A stretch of 8,703 nt of DNA, from positions 1 through 8,703 of the forward strand of contig CAMEZU010000059.1 in NCBI GenBank assembly GCA_945947925.1, read 5' to 3'. A model generated the notes under the pieces. It was given only the letters and a program-made list of their open reading frames with translations, ran no database searches and was not told the DNA's origin. This DNA comes from an uncultured Verrucomicrobiota bacterium (GTDB lineage Bacteria > Verrucomicrobiota > Kiritimatiellia > RFP12 > UBA1067). Position 1 is the first letter of the stretch; the number at the start of each line of letters is the position of its first letter. Position numbers and translations under genes: made by a program. Shown piece after piece: positions 1-6,060 of this stretch.

Positions 1-50
1 ACTCCCGATGCCATCGTCAGCATCGCGACCATCATAAAGGAAGTTTTCAT
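1..50 (-). CDS. N-terminus of an exported protein (partial, runs off the window)
   Basis: The minus strand opens with ATG at 50-48 and reads MKTSFMMVAMLTMASG before leaving the window. A Lys at position 2 followed by a Met/Val/Ala/Leu-rich stretch is what the start of a Sec signal peptide looks like, so the product is probably exported. Nothing about its function can be said from 16 residues. The ATG lies only 6 nt after a consensus -10 element, with no ribosome binding site between them, so the mRNA may be leaderless. Later in-frame ATGs (codons 6, 7, 10 and 13) also lack a ribosome binding site. The gene lies on the same strand as rnc but has its own promoter. The reading is too short to exclude chance, but the signal-like composition and the promoter support it. 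Confidence 0.6.
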   Translation of the reverse strand, partial: MKTSFMMVAMLTMASG

Positions 51-226
51 GGATGAATTATAGCACAAGCGTCCAAACGAGAGGAACAACCCAGACGGGC
101 GATTTCCAGCGTGCGGCGCGTCGCACGTCCCCTGTTCCTCCGCTCAAGGCTCTTGTTGAGAAACGTGCCGCCGAACGCCATGCCGCCAGAGCTGTCCTGG
201 CGCAGATGTCTCGTTCGCCCGGGCGC
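51..226. other. Intergenic spacer between rnc and the left-edge gene
   Basis: This 176-bp stretch contains no gene that I can support. It holds the extended -10 promoter near its left end, a 6-bp inverted repeat with a 6-nt loop (CGTGCG/CGCACG, 110-127), and a 10-bp perfect palindrome (CGCCCGGGCG, 216-225) just after the rnc stop. Neither structure is followed by a run of T on the minus strand, so I do not call a terminator. Several frames stay open across it because the DNA is GC-rich. Confidence 0.5.
57..65 (-). promoter_or_regulatory. Extended -10 promoter (TGC-TATAAT)
   Basis: On the minus strand TATAAT lies at 62-57, preceded directly by TGC at 65-63. This is a perfect match to the extended -10 form (TGn-TATAAT) used by sigma-70-type RNA polymerase. 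No good -35 sits 16-18 bp upstream. The nearest TTG-type hexamer, TTGTTC at 89-84, is 21 bp away, which is too far, but extended -10 promoters often do without one. Transcription would be expected to start about 7 nt downstream, at or within a base or two of the A of the ATG at position 50. Confidence 0.6.
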
Positions 227-877
227 TCATCGTGAGAGAAGCCGGGCCGCTGCTGCGGATTCCGCTTCCTTGCGGGTGCGGGCTTCGGCCGTGGCGGACC
301 CAAGGCCCTCCACGGTGACACGGACGACGAAGACGGGGGCGTGCGCGACGCCCTTCGTGTCCAGGAGCGTGTAGACGGGATGCTGGGGTGGAATCATCGC
401 CTGCGCCTTGATCTGGAGGTCGCCCTTCGGATTGCCGCTCCAGGCGCCGGTTTCGGCGGCGGACTCCAGGGCGAGCGCGGCATAGATCCGACGCGCGGCG
501 GCGAGTCCGCCGTCCAGCCAGGCGGCACCAATGATCGCCTCGACGGCGTCGGCAAGCGCCTTCGCGTTCGGCGCGAGGGGCTCGGCCCCGACGTTTCGCC
601 TCAGGAACGGCGCGAGGCCGAGTCGGTTCGCAGCCGCGCACAGGGCGGGAGAGGACACCATCTGAGACCGGCGGACGGTGAGCGGCCCCTCCTTGTCCTC
701 GGGCGACTCGGCGTAGAGCTGATCGGCCGCCAGCAGGTCCAGGACCGCGTCCCCGAGGAACTCGAGGCGCTGGTTGTCCCGCGCCTCGGGCTCGGTCATC
801 CGAAAGGCCGGAGTCGTCAGCGCCTCCTCAAGAAGCGCCGGATTTGCAAACGTATAGCCGAAAATCGTATCCGTCAT
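227..877 (-). CDS. rnc: Ribonuclease III
   Basis: RNase III cleaves double-stranded RNA, including rRNA precursors and some mRNAs, in the cytoplasm as a homodimer using Mg2+. The 216-residue product has the nuclease domain at about 1-145 with the signature NQRLEFLGDAVLDLL (35-49). The expected active-site acids are present: Glu39 and Asp43 in the signature, and Asp110 and Glu113 in the ADAVEAIIGA block. The EG motif at 63-64 is also kept. A double-stranded-RNA-binding domain follows at about 149-216, ending in the typical RKEAESAAAARLL. The length is near the usual 220-230 residues. One oddity is Gln36, where most family members have Glu (NERLEFLGD). The gene is last in the ABC operon, 18 bp after the DUF4340 gene. 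No in-frame start exists between the upstream stop and this ATG, and the nearest GGAG (894-891) is 13 nt away, so the ribosome binding site is weak. Confidence 0.95.
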   Translation of the reverse strand: MTDTIFGYTFANPALLEEALTTPAFRMTEPEARDNQRLEFLGDAVLDLLAADQLYAESPEDKEGPLTVRRSQMVSSPALCAAANRLGLAPFLRRNVGAEPLAPNAKALADAVEAIIGAAWLDGGLAAARRIYAALALESAAETGAWSGNPKGDLQIKAQAMIPPQHPVYTLLDTKGVAHAPVFVVRVTVEGLGSATAEARTRKEAESAAAARLLSR

Positions 878-895
878 AGCGACGAATAGTCTCCG

Positions 896-1654
896 CTACT
901 CCTTGCTCTCCGCCGGTTCGGCGGGCGGCGGCTTCGGGAGGAGGCTGTCGACCGAATAGGACGGGACGACGAACGTCCACTTGAGGCCGTCGACCTTGAG
1001 GTAACGGTCCGTTCCGCCCTTGACCGTGTTGCCGACCGTCACCGTACGGTTCGTGTCGCCGGCGATCGTCACCTTCGCGACGACGCCCGTCGCAAAGCCG
1101 AGCGTCTCGTCCGTGAGGTCCGGCGCGGCGAGGGACGAGAAGCGGACGTAGGGCGTGTCGACGATCTTCGTGTCGCACCAGGTCTGCGGATCGGTGTCGA
1201 ACTCGTCCAGCCGGTCGCCGACGAGAACGGTCTCGCCCTTGTAGCCGGCATAGCGGCCGCGGTCCCACTTCTCGTGCCGGTCGCCGAGCGTCAGCGCGGC
1301 GAGCTCGCGTCCGTCCGCCGCGCGAACGACGACCGGCAGCTCCTTGCCGAGCGCACGGCCGTGCGCGACCTGTCCGACCTTGATCTCCTGCAGCTTGAGG
1401 AGGCTGCGGTTGAGCTTCGCCGTGTCCACGGGATAGTCCTGCAGGGCGGGGACGGTCCAGCCGTCCGCGCCCGACACGAGCTTCACCGCGTCGCCGATCT
1501 CGACGGACGCGACTTCGGAGAGATCGAAATCCCCCACCAGCCGCTCGCCGTTCAGCTGCGGACCGCGCGTCTTGCCCTTCCCGCCGGTCAGGCAGGCCGC
1601 CACCACGAGCACGGCGGCGGCGCCGCCGAGAATCACCAGGTTCTTCGTCGTCAT
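896..1654 (-). CDS. DUF4340-type membrane-anchored periplasmic protein of the ABC operon
   Basis: This 252-residue protein has one hydrophobic N-terminal segment (about 5-21) followed by a soluble part, so it should be tethered to the inner membrane and face the periplasm. The segment ends in VVAAC at 17-21, which could also be read as a lipobox; anchor and lipoprotein are both possible. Residues about 40-115 have the pattern of DUF4340 proteins: a short strand-rich start, then GWTV, then an Asp/Lys-rich helix (VDTAKLNRSLLKLQEIKV). A second, similar strand-rich stretch lies at about 190-240, and the tail is Pro/Glu-rich. DUF4340 genes commonly sit beside GldF/GldG-type transporter genes, and that context supports the call as much as the sequence does. 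The start lies 1 bp after the upstream stop and has a strong ribosome binding site inside the upstream gene, suggesting coupled translation. Its molecular role is not known. Confidence 0.75.
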   Translation of the reverse strand: MTTKNLVILGGAAAVLVVAACLTGGKGKTRGPQLNGERLVGDFDLSEVASVEIGDAVKLVSGADGWTVPALQDYPVDTAKLNRSLLKLQEIKVGQVAHGRALGKELPVVVRAADGRELAALTLGDRHEKWDRGRYAGYKGETVLVGDRLDEFDTDPQTWCDTKIVDTPYVRFSSLAAPDLTDETLGFATGVVAKVTIAGDTNRTVTVGNTVKGGTDRYLKVDGLKWTFVVPSYSVDSLLPKPPPAEPAESKE

Positions 1655-1655
1655 G

Positions 1656-4211
1656 TCAGGACCTCCTCCTCTTGATGAATCCGCGTGCGAGGCCGAAGAG
1701 AACGACCAGGAACGGCACGAGCGCGATGTTGTACCACTTCAGTCGGCGGCCGAGCGACTCGACGTCGGCCTTGAGCTCCTTGCGGAGGTTGCGGACCTCG
1801 CGCTGAGCCTCGACCTTCGCCTTGTCGGCCTTGACGATCTCCTCCTGCTGTTCCTTGGAGAGAAGCCGTCGTTCCGCGCCGCTCTTCTGCGCCTGCAGCT
1901 CCCAGACCTTGCGCTGCGCCTCCTGGAGGCGTTCCTCAAGTTCGGCCATCTTCTGCTGGAACTTCTCGTTCGCATCGGCCTCGAGCTTGTCGACGACGTC
2001 GAAGGGACGCGCGCTCTTGCCGCGCGTGCGCAGGCCGATGAGCTCCTCGCGTCCGGCGAACAGCTCGATCACGTTCGAGAAGAACGCGAGGTTGTCCCCC
2101 TGCGGCTGCGCGATGTTGCCGAACGGCGAGCGGGAGATGCGGAAGCAGACCTGGTCGGTAAGGAAGTCGGAGTCGGCCACGAGCAGTACCGAGCTGCGGC
2201 CCGTGGAGAGCGCGTGCGAGACGTCGTTGGTCCCGTCGGGCCCCTTCTCGTACGCGGTCTTGAAGACGCCCTCGAGACGGGCGGCAACCGTTCGGACCTT
2301 GCCGTCGGGAGCGGACTTTGCGCCGCCGCCCATGAGGAGCGTCTGGCGGTCGGTTTCAGACGACTTCTCCTCCGACGTCGTGATGACCGGCGTAAACGAG
2401 AGGTCGCAGTCGCCCGGCTCGTAGACGAGATTGCCTGCGAACGGCATCAGCAGCTGGGTGAAGCCGTTGACGAGGATGTCGTCCGAAGCCATGTTCTCGG
2501 CCTTGAGCGTCAGGAAGGACGGCTCCTCGACGGCGTTGCCGCGGCCGGCGGAAAGCGTGGTCGCGGCCGCGAGGTCGCAGGTGACCTTGTCCGCGTCAAA
2601 GCCGACGCCCCACTTCTTGAAGAGCGTGCCGAGGCTCGAGCCGGTCGGCATGCCGCCCATCTGCGGATTCGACGTCTGGAGCTCCTGGAAGCTGAGCGGG
2701 TCGACGCAGGCGATGAGCCGCCCGCCGCGCAGCACGAACTGGTCGATCGCATAGAGCGCCTTGTCCGTAAAGTCCTTCGGATGGACGACGACGAGCGTCT
2801 TCACGGCGGGATCGATCGACTCGGCGTCCGCAGGAATCTCGCGCACGTCGTAGTCCTTGCCGAGTTCGGAGAAGACGAGCCAGCCCGACTGGGGACGGCG
2901 GCCCATCTGCATCATCATCGGATTCGGCTTTTCGCCGAGCACGCCGGGGAGTCCGGACATGATGCCGATCACGGGACGCTCGGGCCAGGCGACGCGGGTC
3001 ACGAGGCGGGTGAGGTCGTACTCGAGCGTCGCCTCGCTGCGGGGCGAGAGCGCGGCGAGCGTCTCCTCCTTGTCGCCGCAGACGGCGACGAGGCCGAAGT
3101 AGAGCGGCGCGCCGAACGGCTTGAGGGTCTGGGGCTCGAGGCCGTAGCGCACGGCCCACTCCTCCGCGTCCGTATCCGGCGCGGGATCGTACTTCTCAAG
3201 GATGAGGTGTCCGTTCGCGGCGCGTTCGTACTCGCCGAGAAGGTCCTCGACGCGCGTCGCGTAGGTCTTGAGGTCGGACGGCATCTCGGACGAGCTCGAG
3301 CTGACGTAGAACTTGAGCGTCACGTCGCGGTCGAGCTGGCCCATCACGGCCTTCGAGCCGTCGCTCAGCGTGTAGAGGCGCTCGGCCGTGAGGTCGAAGC
3401 GGAGCGGCAGTCGGTCGAGGAGGAACACGGCCGCGATGGTGACGACCGTCAGCAGGACGAAGCCGAGGAGTCCCTTCTTCACGTCACGGCGTCCGTCGAT
3501 GACGGACTTCGCGAGCGCGAGGAAGATGACGATCGTGCCGATGTAGTAGCCGAGGTCCGCAAAGTCCACGACGCCGCGGCGGACGGACTCGTAGTGCGTC
3601 AGCAGCGAGCAGCCCGCGAGCGCGTCCACGAAGGCGGACGGCAGCCAGCCGGCGAGCGTCTGGACGACGGGCGTGAAGCCGATGATCAGCAGCAGGAAGA
3701 CGAGGGCGAGCGAGACGACGAAGCCGATGACGCTCGAGCGCGAAAGACTCGACGCGAAGGCGCCGATCGCTGCGGCCGCGCCCGCGAGGAGGAGCGAGCC
3801 GAGGTAGCCGCACCAGACCGCGCCCCAGTCGGGCGAACCGAGGTAGCCGACGGTCACCGCCACGGGGAACGTGAGCGCGAGGCCGATGCCGAGGAAGGCC
3901 CACGCGGCAAGGAACTTGCCCGCGAGCGCCTGCCAGACGGTGATCGGCAGGGTGAGGAGCAGCTCGGCCGTGCCGTTGCGGCGCTCGTCGGCCCAGAGGG
4001 CCATCGTCGCGGCCGGCACGAGCAGGAGGTAGACCCACGGATGCCAGAAGAAGAACGGGGCGAGGTCCGCCTGGCGGATGTCATAGAAGTCCGAGACGCT
4101 GAAGGTCAGGAACCCGACGAGCGCGAGGAAGGCCGTGAGGAAGACATAGGCGACGGGCGAGTCGAAATACGACTTGAACTCGCGCTTGAAGACGGTCAGG
4201 ACGTTTCTCAT
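1656..4211 (-). CDS. GldF-GldG-type fused ABC permease and periplasmic auxiliary protein
   Basis: This 851-residue protein joins two parts that are often separate genes. Residues 1-245 are an ABC-2/GldF-like permease with six likely membrane segments (about 20-40, 57-74, 97-122, 131-153, 160-181 and 219-236), including the early ADERRNGTAELLLTLPIT motif (74-91) typical of this group. A seventh segment (248-266) begins the GldG-like half, which continues as a large periplasmic ABC_transp_aux-type domain at about 270-725 (RFDLTAERLYTLSDGSK at 271-287; VIGIMSGLPG at 414-423). Residues about 742-820 are a charged coiled coil, and a final membrane helix (826-842) ends in RGFIKRRRS. The start overlaps the ATPase stop by 4 bp and has an AAGGGAGG site 6 nt upstream. 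With the ATPase it should form an inner-membrane ABC complex; the cargo is unknown. In Flavobacterium the homologues are needed for gliding, but in other phyla the role is unclear. Confidence 0.88.
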   Translation of the reverse strand: MRNVLTVFKREFKSYFDSPVAYVFLTAFLALVGFLTFSVSDFYDIRQADLAPFFFWHPWVYLLLVPAATMALWADERRNGTAELLLTLPITVWQALAGKFLAAWAFLGIGLALTFPVAVTVGYLGSPDWGAVWCGYLGSLLLAGAAAAIGAFASSLSRSSVIGFVVSLALVFLLLIIGFTPVVQTLAGWLPSAFVDALAGCSLLTHYESVRRGVVDFADLGYYIGTIVIFLALAKSVIDGRRDVKKGLLGFVLLTVVTIAAVFLLDRLPLRFDLTAERLYTLSDGSKAVMGQLDRDVTLKFYVSSSSSEMPSDLKTYATRVEDLLGEYERAANGHLILEKYDPAPDTDAEEWAVRYGLEPQTLKPFGAPLYFGLVAVCGDKEETLAALSPRSEATLEYDLTRLVTRVAWPERPVIGIMSGLPGVLGEKPNPMMMQMGRRPQSGWLVFSELGKDYDVREIPADAESIDPAVKTLVVVHPKDFTDKALYAIDQFVLRGGRLIACVDPLSFQELQTSNPQMGGMPTGSSLGTLFKKWGVGFDADKVTCDLAAATTLSAGRGNAVEEPSFLTLKAENMASDDILVNGFTQLLMPFAGNLVYEPGDCDLSFTPVITTSEEKSSETDRQTLLMGGGAKSAPDGKVRTVAARLEGVFKTAYEKGPDGTNDVSHALSTGRSSVLLVADSDFLTDQVCFRISRSPFGNIAQPQGDNLAFFSNVIELFAGREELIGLRTRGKSARPFDVVDKLEADANEKFQQKMAELEERLQEAQRKVWELQAQKSGAERRLLSKEQQEEIVKADKAKVEAQREVRNLRKELKADVESLGRRLKWYNIALVPFLVVLFGLARGFIKRRRS
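1661..1669 (-). promoter_or_regulatory. Strong ribosome binding site for the DUF4340 gene
   Basis: The minus strand reads GGAGGAGGT at 1669-1661, 6 nt before the ATG at 1654. It is built from the last Arg/Ser codons of the upstream fusion gene, so one stretch serves as both coding sequence and ribosome binding site. This fixes the start codon and favours translational coupling. Confidence 0.8.
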
Positions 4212-4930
4212 TTCATGCCTCCCTTCGTCAGGTTGTGGAAGACGACGTCCAGGCGTCCGCTCGGATCCATCGCCCGCAGCTGGGCCGGCGTGCCGTCGGC
4301 CTTGATCTGTCCGTCGGCGATCACAAGGGCGCGCGTGCAGACGGCGTCCACCTCCTCGAGGATGTGCGTCGAGATGACGATGGCCTTCTCGGCGGCCATC
4401 TCCTTAATCATCTCGCGGACGGTCTGCTTCTGGTTCGGGTCGAGTCCGTCCGTCGGTTCGTCCATGATCAGCACCGCGGGATCGTGCAGGATCGCCTGGG
4501 CGAAGCACGTGCGCTGGCGGTAGCCCTTCGACAGCGTCTCGATCGTCTTGTTGACGACCGGCGCGAGGCGGGCCTTCTCGATGACTTCGTCGACGCGGGC
4601 CTTCGCGGCCTTGCCGTAGAAGCCGCGCGCCTCGGCGATGAAGCGGAGGAAGTCGCGTACGGTCATCGCGCGGTAGCTCGGCGCGGATTCGGGCAGGTAG
4701 CCAAGGCACTGCTTCGCGCCCACGGGATCCTGCAGCACGTCGTGTCCGCAGATCGAGGCCGTGCCCGACGTCGGGGGCAGGAAGCCCGTGATCATGCGCA
4801 TGGTGGTCGATTTTCCGGCGCCGTTCGGCCCCAGGAAGCCCAGCACCTCGCCCTTCGCGACGGTGAAGGAGATGCCCTTCACGGCCTCGAAGCTGCCGAA
4901 GCGCTTCACCAGGTTTTTGACTTCTAGCAT
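4208..4930 (-). CDS. GldA-like ABC transporter ATPase
   Basis: This 240-residue cytoplasmic ATPase should power the permease encoded next to it. All ABC motifs are present in order: Walker A GPNGAGKST (34-42); YLPES (78-82) at the Q-loop position, where this subfamily characteristically has PE; the signature LSKGYRQR (133-140), the variant usual in GldA/CcmA-like ATPases; Walker B AVLIMDEPT (152-160) with Asp157 and Glu158; the D-loop GLDP (162-165); and switch His189 in STHI. Length is normal for a stand-alone subunit. The ATG at 4930 gives the expected MLEVKNLVKRFG start, although the upstream bases hold only a purine-rich stretch (GAAAGACAG), not a good ribosome binding site. It is the first gene of the operon. 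A hairpin and a direct-repeat array lie upstream and may control it. gldA is the likely family name, but the true cargo is unknown, so no symbol is given. Confidence 0.92.
   Translation of the reverse strand: MLEVKNLVKRFGSFEAVKGISFTVAKGEVLGFLGPNGAGKSTTMRMITGFLPPTSGTASICGHDVLQDPVGAKQCLGYLPESAPSYRAMTVRDFLRFIAEARGFYGKAAKARVDEVIEKARLAPVVNKTIETLSKGYRQRTCFAQAILHDPAVLIMDEPTDGLDPNQKQTVREMIKEMAAEKAIVISTHILEEVDAVCTRALVIADGQIKADGTPAQLRAMDPSGRLDVVFHNLTKGGMK
4218..4225 (-). promoter_or_regulatory. Ribosome binding site for the permease fusion
   Basis: AAGGGAGG on the minus strand, 6 nt before the ATG at 4211, lies inside the last codons of the ATPase gene. Together with the ATGA stop/start overlap it supports coupled translation of ATPase and permease at matched amounts. 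Confidence 0.75.
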
Positions 4931-4960
4931 TGTTCGCTGTCTTTCGTTGCTTGATTCGTC

Positions 4961-4982
4961 GGCCGGACGCTCTTCGCCGGCC
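4961..4982 (-). other. Hairpin in the leader of the ABC operon
   Basis: GGCCGG and CCGGCC form a perfect 6-bp GC stem around a 10-nt loop, 30 bp before the ATPase start. On the minus strand no T run follows, so it is not a standard terminator for upstream transcription. It would lie in the 5' leader of the operon mRNA if transcription starts near the repeat array. It could affect mRNA stability or be chance in GC-rich DNA. Confidence 0.3.
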
Positions 4983-4994
4983 CTTCTTTCCGTA

Positions 4995-5028
4995 AAGATT
5001 ACCTTAAGATTGTTAACGGCGTGTTAAC
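4995..5028. promoter_or_regulatory. Direct-repeat array with 11-bp spacing (candidate operator)
   Basis: On the plus strand AAGATT occurs at 4995-5000 and 5006-5011, and GTTAAC at 5012-5017 and 5023-5028. Each pair is spaced exactly 11 bp start to start, one helical turn. Read on the minus strand, the second pair is TTAACA, 5 bp, TTAACA. Tandem hexamers or heptamers spaced 11 bp are the binding pattern of PhoB/OmpR-family response regulators, and TTAACA-N5-TTAACA matches the known form of the Bacillus subtilis PhoP box. The array is about 65-100 bp before the ABC operon, and one repeat overlaps the end of the glycosyltransferase remnant. The repeats are seen directly; the regulator is inferred. 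Confidence 0.4.
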
Positions 5029-5141
5029 AGGTCCGCGAAGAGCGCCTCGTCGATGCGTCAGGTGTCGACGAGCGGACGATGATGACTCGTCTTGTTCCCC
5101 TCGAGGTAGATGGTCCGGATCGGAATCAAGAACGGAACATC
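5013..5141 (-). pseudogene. 3' remnant of a family 2 glycosyltransferase gene
   Basis: One minus-strand frame reads DVPFLIPIR followed by TIYLEGNKTSHHRPLVDT, then TGA at 5060-5058, then RIDEALFADLLTRR and TAA at 5015-5013. The block YLEGNKTSHxRPLVD followed by RI matches the C-terminal motif of DPM1/GtrB-like family 2 glycosyltransferases, which usually read roughly Y..GN.SSHFRP..DS.RIY. These enzymes transfer a sugar from a nucleotide sugar to polyprenyl phosphate at the inner membrane. Here the catalytic N-terminal domain is missing, since the frame runs straight into the 3' end of the neighbouring gene, and the TGA stands about where a Trp or Leu would be expected. Both facts mark a decayed gene. 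The left limit is set by the TAA; the right limit is approximate. The match is from memory of the family, not a search. Confidence 0.65.
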
Positions 5142-5154
5142 TGAAGGAGGACGC

Positions 5155-6045
5155 TTACAGGCCGCCGCCCAGGAGCGAGGTCCATTTGCGGTCCTCCTGC
5201 ATGGCCTTCCGACGCTGGATCAGCACCGTGTACGCATAGCGGTTGCGATAGAGGTCCGCCAGCAGGTTCTCCGGCATGTAGGCGAAGCCGGCCGAGAACG
5301 CCTTCGAACGGAAGGCCTCGGGGCTCGAGCTGTCGCGCATGATCTCGGGCAGCTTCTCCATCAGGTGGCGGGCCGCGCCCGAGTCACCGGAGATGGGCTG
5401 GTACTTCGAGCCGAAGCAATAGTAGCCGCCGGCGCGAAGGTGCTTGTCGAGGCGGGTGCGGGCGCGGTTGATCTTGTCGACGTAGGCCTTCGTCTGATCG
5501 TTCGGGACGAACTCGCCGTCAAAGGAATAGGTGATGGTGACCGTCGGCTTCTTCGGCTTCGGGCGCGAGGCCGTACGGCGCTTCGCGGCCGGCTTCTTCG
5601 CCTTCTTCGGCGTCGGCTCGTCATCGAAGAGGTCGTCGAGCGAGCTCTCCGAATCGTCCTCTTCCTCGAGCTCCTCCTCCGGTTCGGGCTCGGGTTCGGA
5701 CGCCGGCGTCTCCTCGGCCGGCTCGCTCTCGCTCTTGGAGACCGTGACACCCGACTGGGTCTTGACGAATTCGTTCCAGGGGATGAGCTCGCCGGTCACC
5801 TGGACGCCGTTGATGCGCAGCACCGTGCCGTACCGATCGACCTTGTAGGGCGGAGGAAGGTAGCGGCCGTCGACGAAGACGATGCCTTCCTTGAAGGACG
5901 TTCCGACGGTCGCCTTGAGCGCCTTCGCTGCCGCGGCCGGCGGCTTCTGAAACGAGCTCGCAAATGCCGGCGCCGACACGACAGGTGCCGCCGTCAGCGA
6001 CGCAACAAGCCCCATCACAGCACTCACTATCAGAATCCGCCTCAT
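5155..6045 (-). CDS. Exported protein of unknown function with a polyampholyte linker
   Basis: I do not recognise this 296-residue protein. Residues 1-30 form a signal peptide (two Arg, then a hydrophobic run, with likely cleavage after VVSA or AFA), so it should be exported. Residues about 52-96 form a compact block with VFVDGRYLPPPYKV and INGVQVTGELIPWNEF, resembling short domains I associate with exported PVC proteins. Residues 105-144 are almost all Glu, Asp, Ser and Pro; 145-166 switch abruptly to Lys, Arg and Pro; together they form a disordered linker with opposite charge blocks. The C-terminal part (about 167-296) has one Cys (210), Tyr-rich strands and long amphipathic helices ending in LLGGGL. 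The start is supported by AAGGGGGA 7 nt upstream. It lies between pheT and the decayed glycosyltransferase, with spacers on both sides, so it is probably transcribed alone. An envelope-binding or structural role is possible but unproven. Confidence 0.8.
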   Translation of the reverse strand: MRRILIVSAVMGLVASLTAAPVVSAPAFASSFQKPPAAAAKALKATVGTSFKEGIVFVDGRYLPPPYKVDRYGTVLRINGVQVTGELIPWNEFVKTQSGVTVSKSESEPAEETPASEPEPEPEEELEEEDDSESSLDDLFDDEPTPKKAKKPAAKRRTASRPKPKKPTVTITYSFDGEFVPNDQTKAYVDKINRARTRLDKHLRAGGYYCFGSKYQPISGDSGAARHLMEKLPEIMRDSSSPEAFRSKAFSAGFAYMPENLLADLYRNRYAYTVLIQRRKAMQEDRKWTSLLGGGL

Positions 6046-6052
6046 GCCACAA

Positions 6053-6060
6053 TCCCCCTT
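6053..6060 (-). promoter_or_regulatory. Ribosome binding site for the exported protein
   Basis: AAGGGGGA on the minus strand, 7 nt before the ATG at 6045, is well placed. It favours this start over the in-frame Met at codon 11, which would also destroy the signal peptide. Confidence 0.65.

Larger units (their letters stand above)
4931..5154. other. Spacer before the ABC operon
   Basis: This 224-bp gap contains the glycosyltransferase remnant (right half), the 11-bp repeat array and a GC hairpin. I looked for a sigma-70 promoter on the minus strand and found only weak -10-like boxes (TAATCT at 5001-4996) at poor distances from TTAACA hexamers. The promoter of the operon is therefore not located. 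Confidence 0.5.

Noticed and set aside
84..89. TTGTTC as the -35 partner of the TATAAT at 62-57
   Set aside because: The spacer would be 21 bp, too long for a sigma-70 promoter; the extended -10 explains the site better.
110..127. Hairpin CGTGCG/CGCACG as an rnc terminator
   Set aside because: The stem is only 6 bp and no T run follows on the minus strand.
58..180. A minus-strand frame across the rnc downstream spacer ending in a hydrophobic run (VWVVPLVWTLVL)
   Set aside because: It looks briefly like a membrane tail, but the frame overlaps rnc and stops within the promoter; no family resemblance.
144..230. A 28-codon minus-strand frame whose ATG overlaps the rnc stop as ATGA
   Set aside because: ATGA overlaps are typical of coupled genes, but the product has no recognisable feature, its composition is like shadow frames, and no ribosome binding site was seen. 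Chance is more likely.
341..889. A 182-codon plus-strand open frame covering most of rnc
   Set aside because: Shadow of rnc, whose catalytic motifs and double-stranded-RNA-binding domain are clear on the other strand.
1572..4523. A 983-codon open frame on the plus strand opposite the permease fusion, longer than the fusion itself
   Set aside because: It is the antisense shadow of a GC-rich gene: the product is dominated by Arg, Glu, Ala, Asp and Leu with no domain, it has no ribosome binding site, and it runs across three real genes with proper motifs.
4961..4982. GC hairpin before the ATPase gene as a terminator
   Set aside because: On the minus strand no T run follows. On the plus strand a pyrimidine-rich stretch follows, but no plus-strand gene ends there.
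5058..5060. In-frame TGA in the glycosyltransferase remnant read as Trp or selenocysteine
   Set aside because: TGA ends four full-length genes here, no selenocysteine hairpin is evident after it, and the enzyme's N-terminal domain is missing, so decay is the simpler reading.
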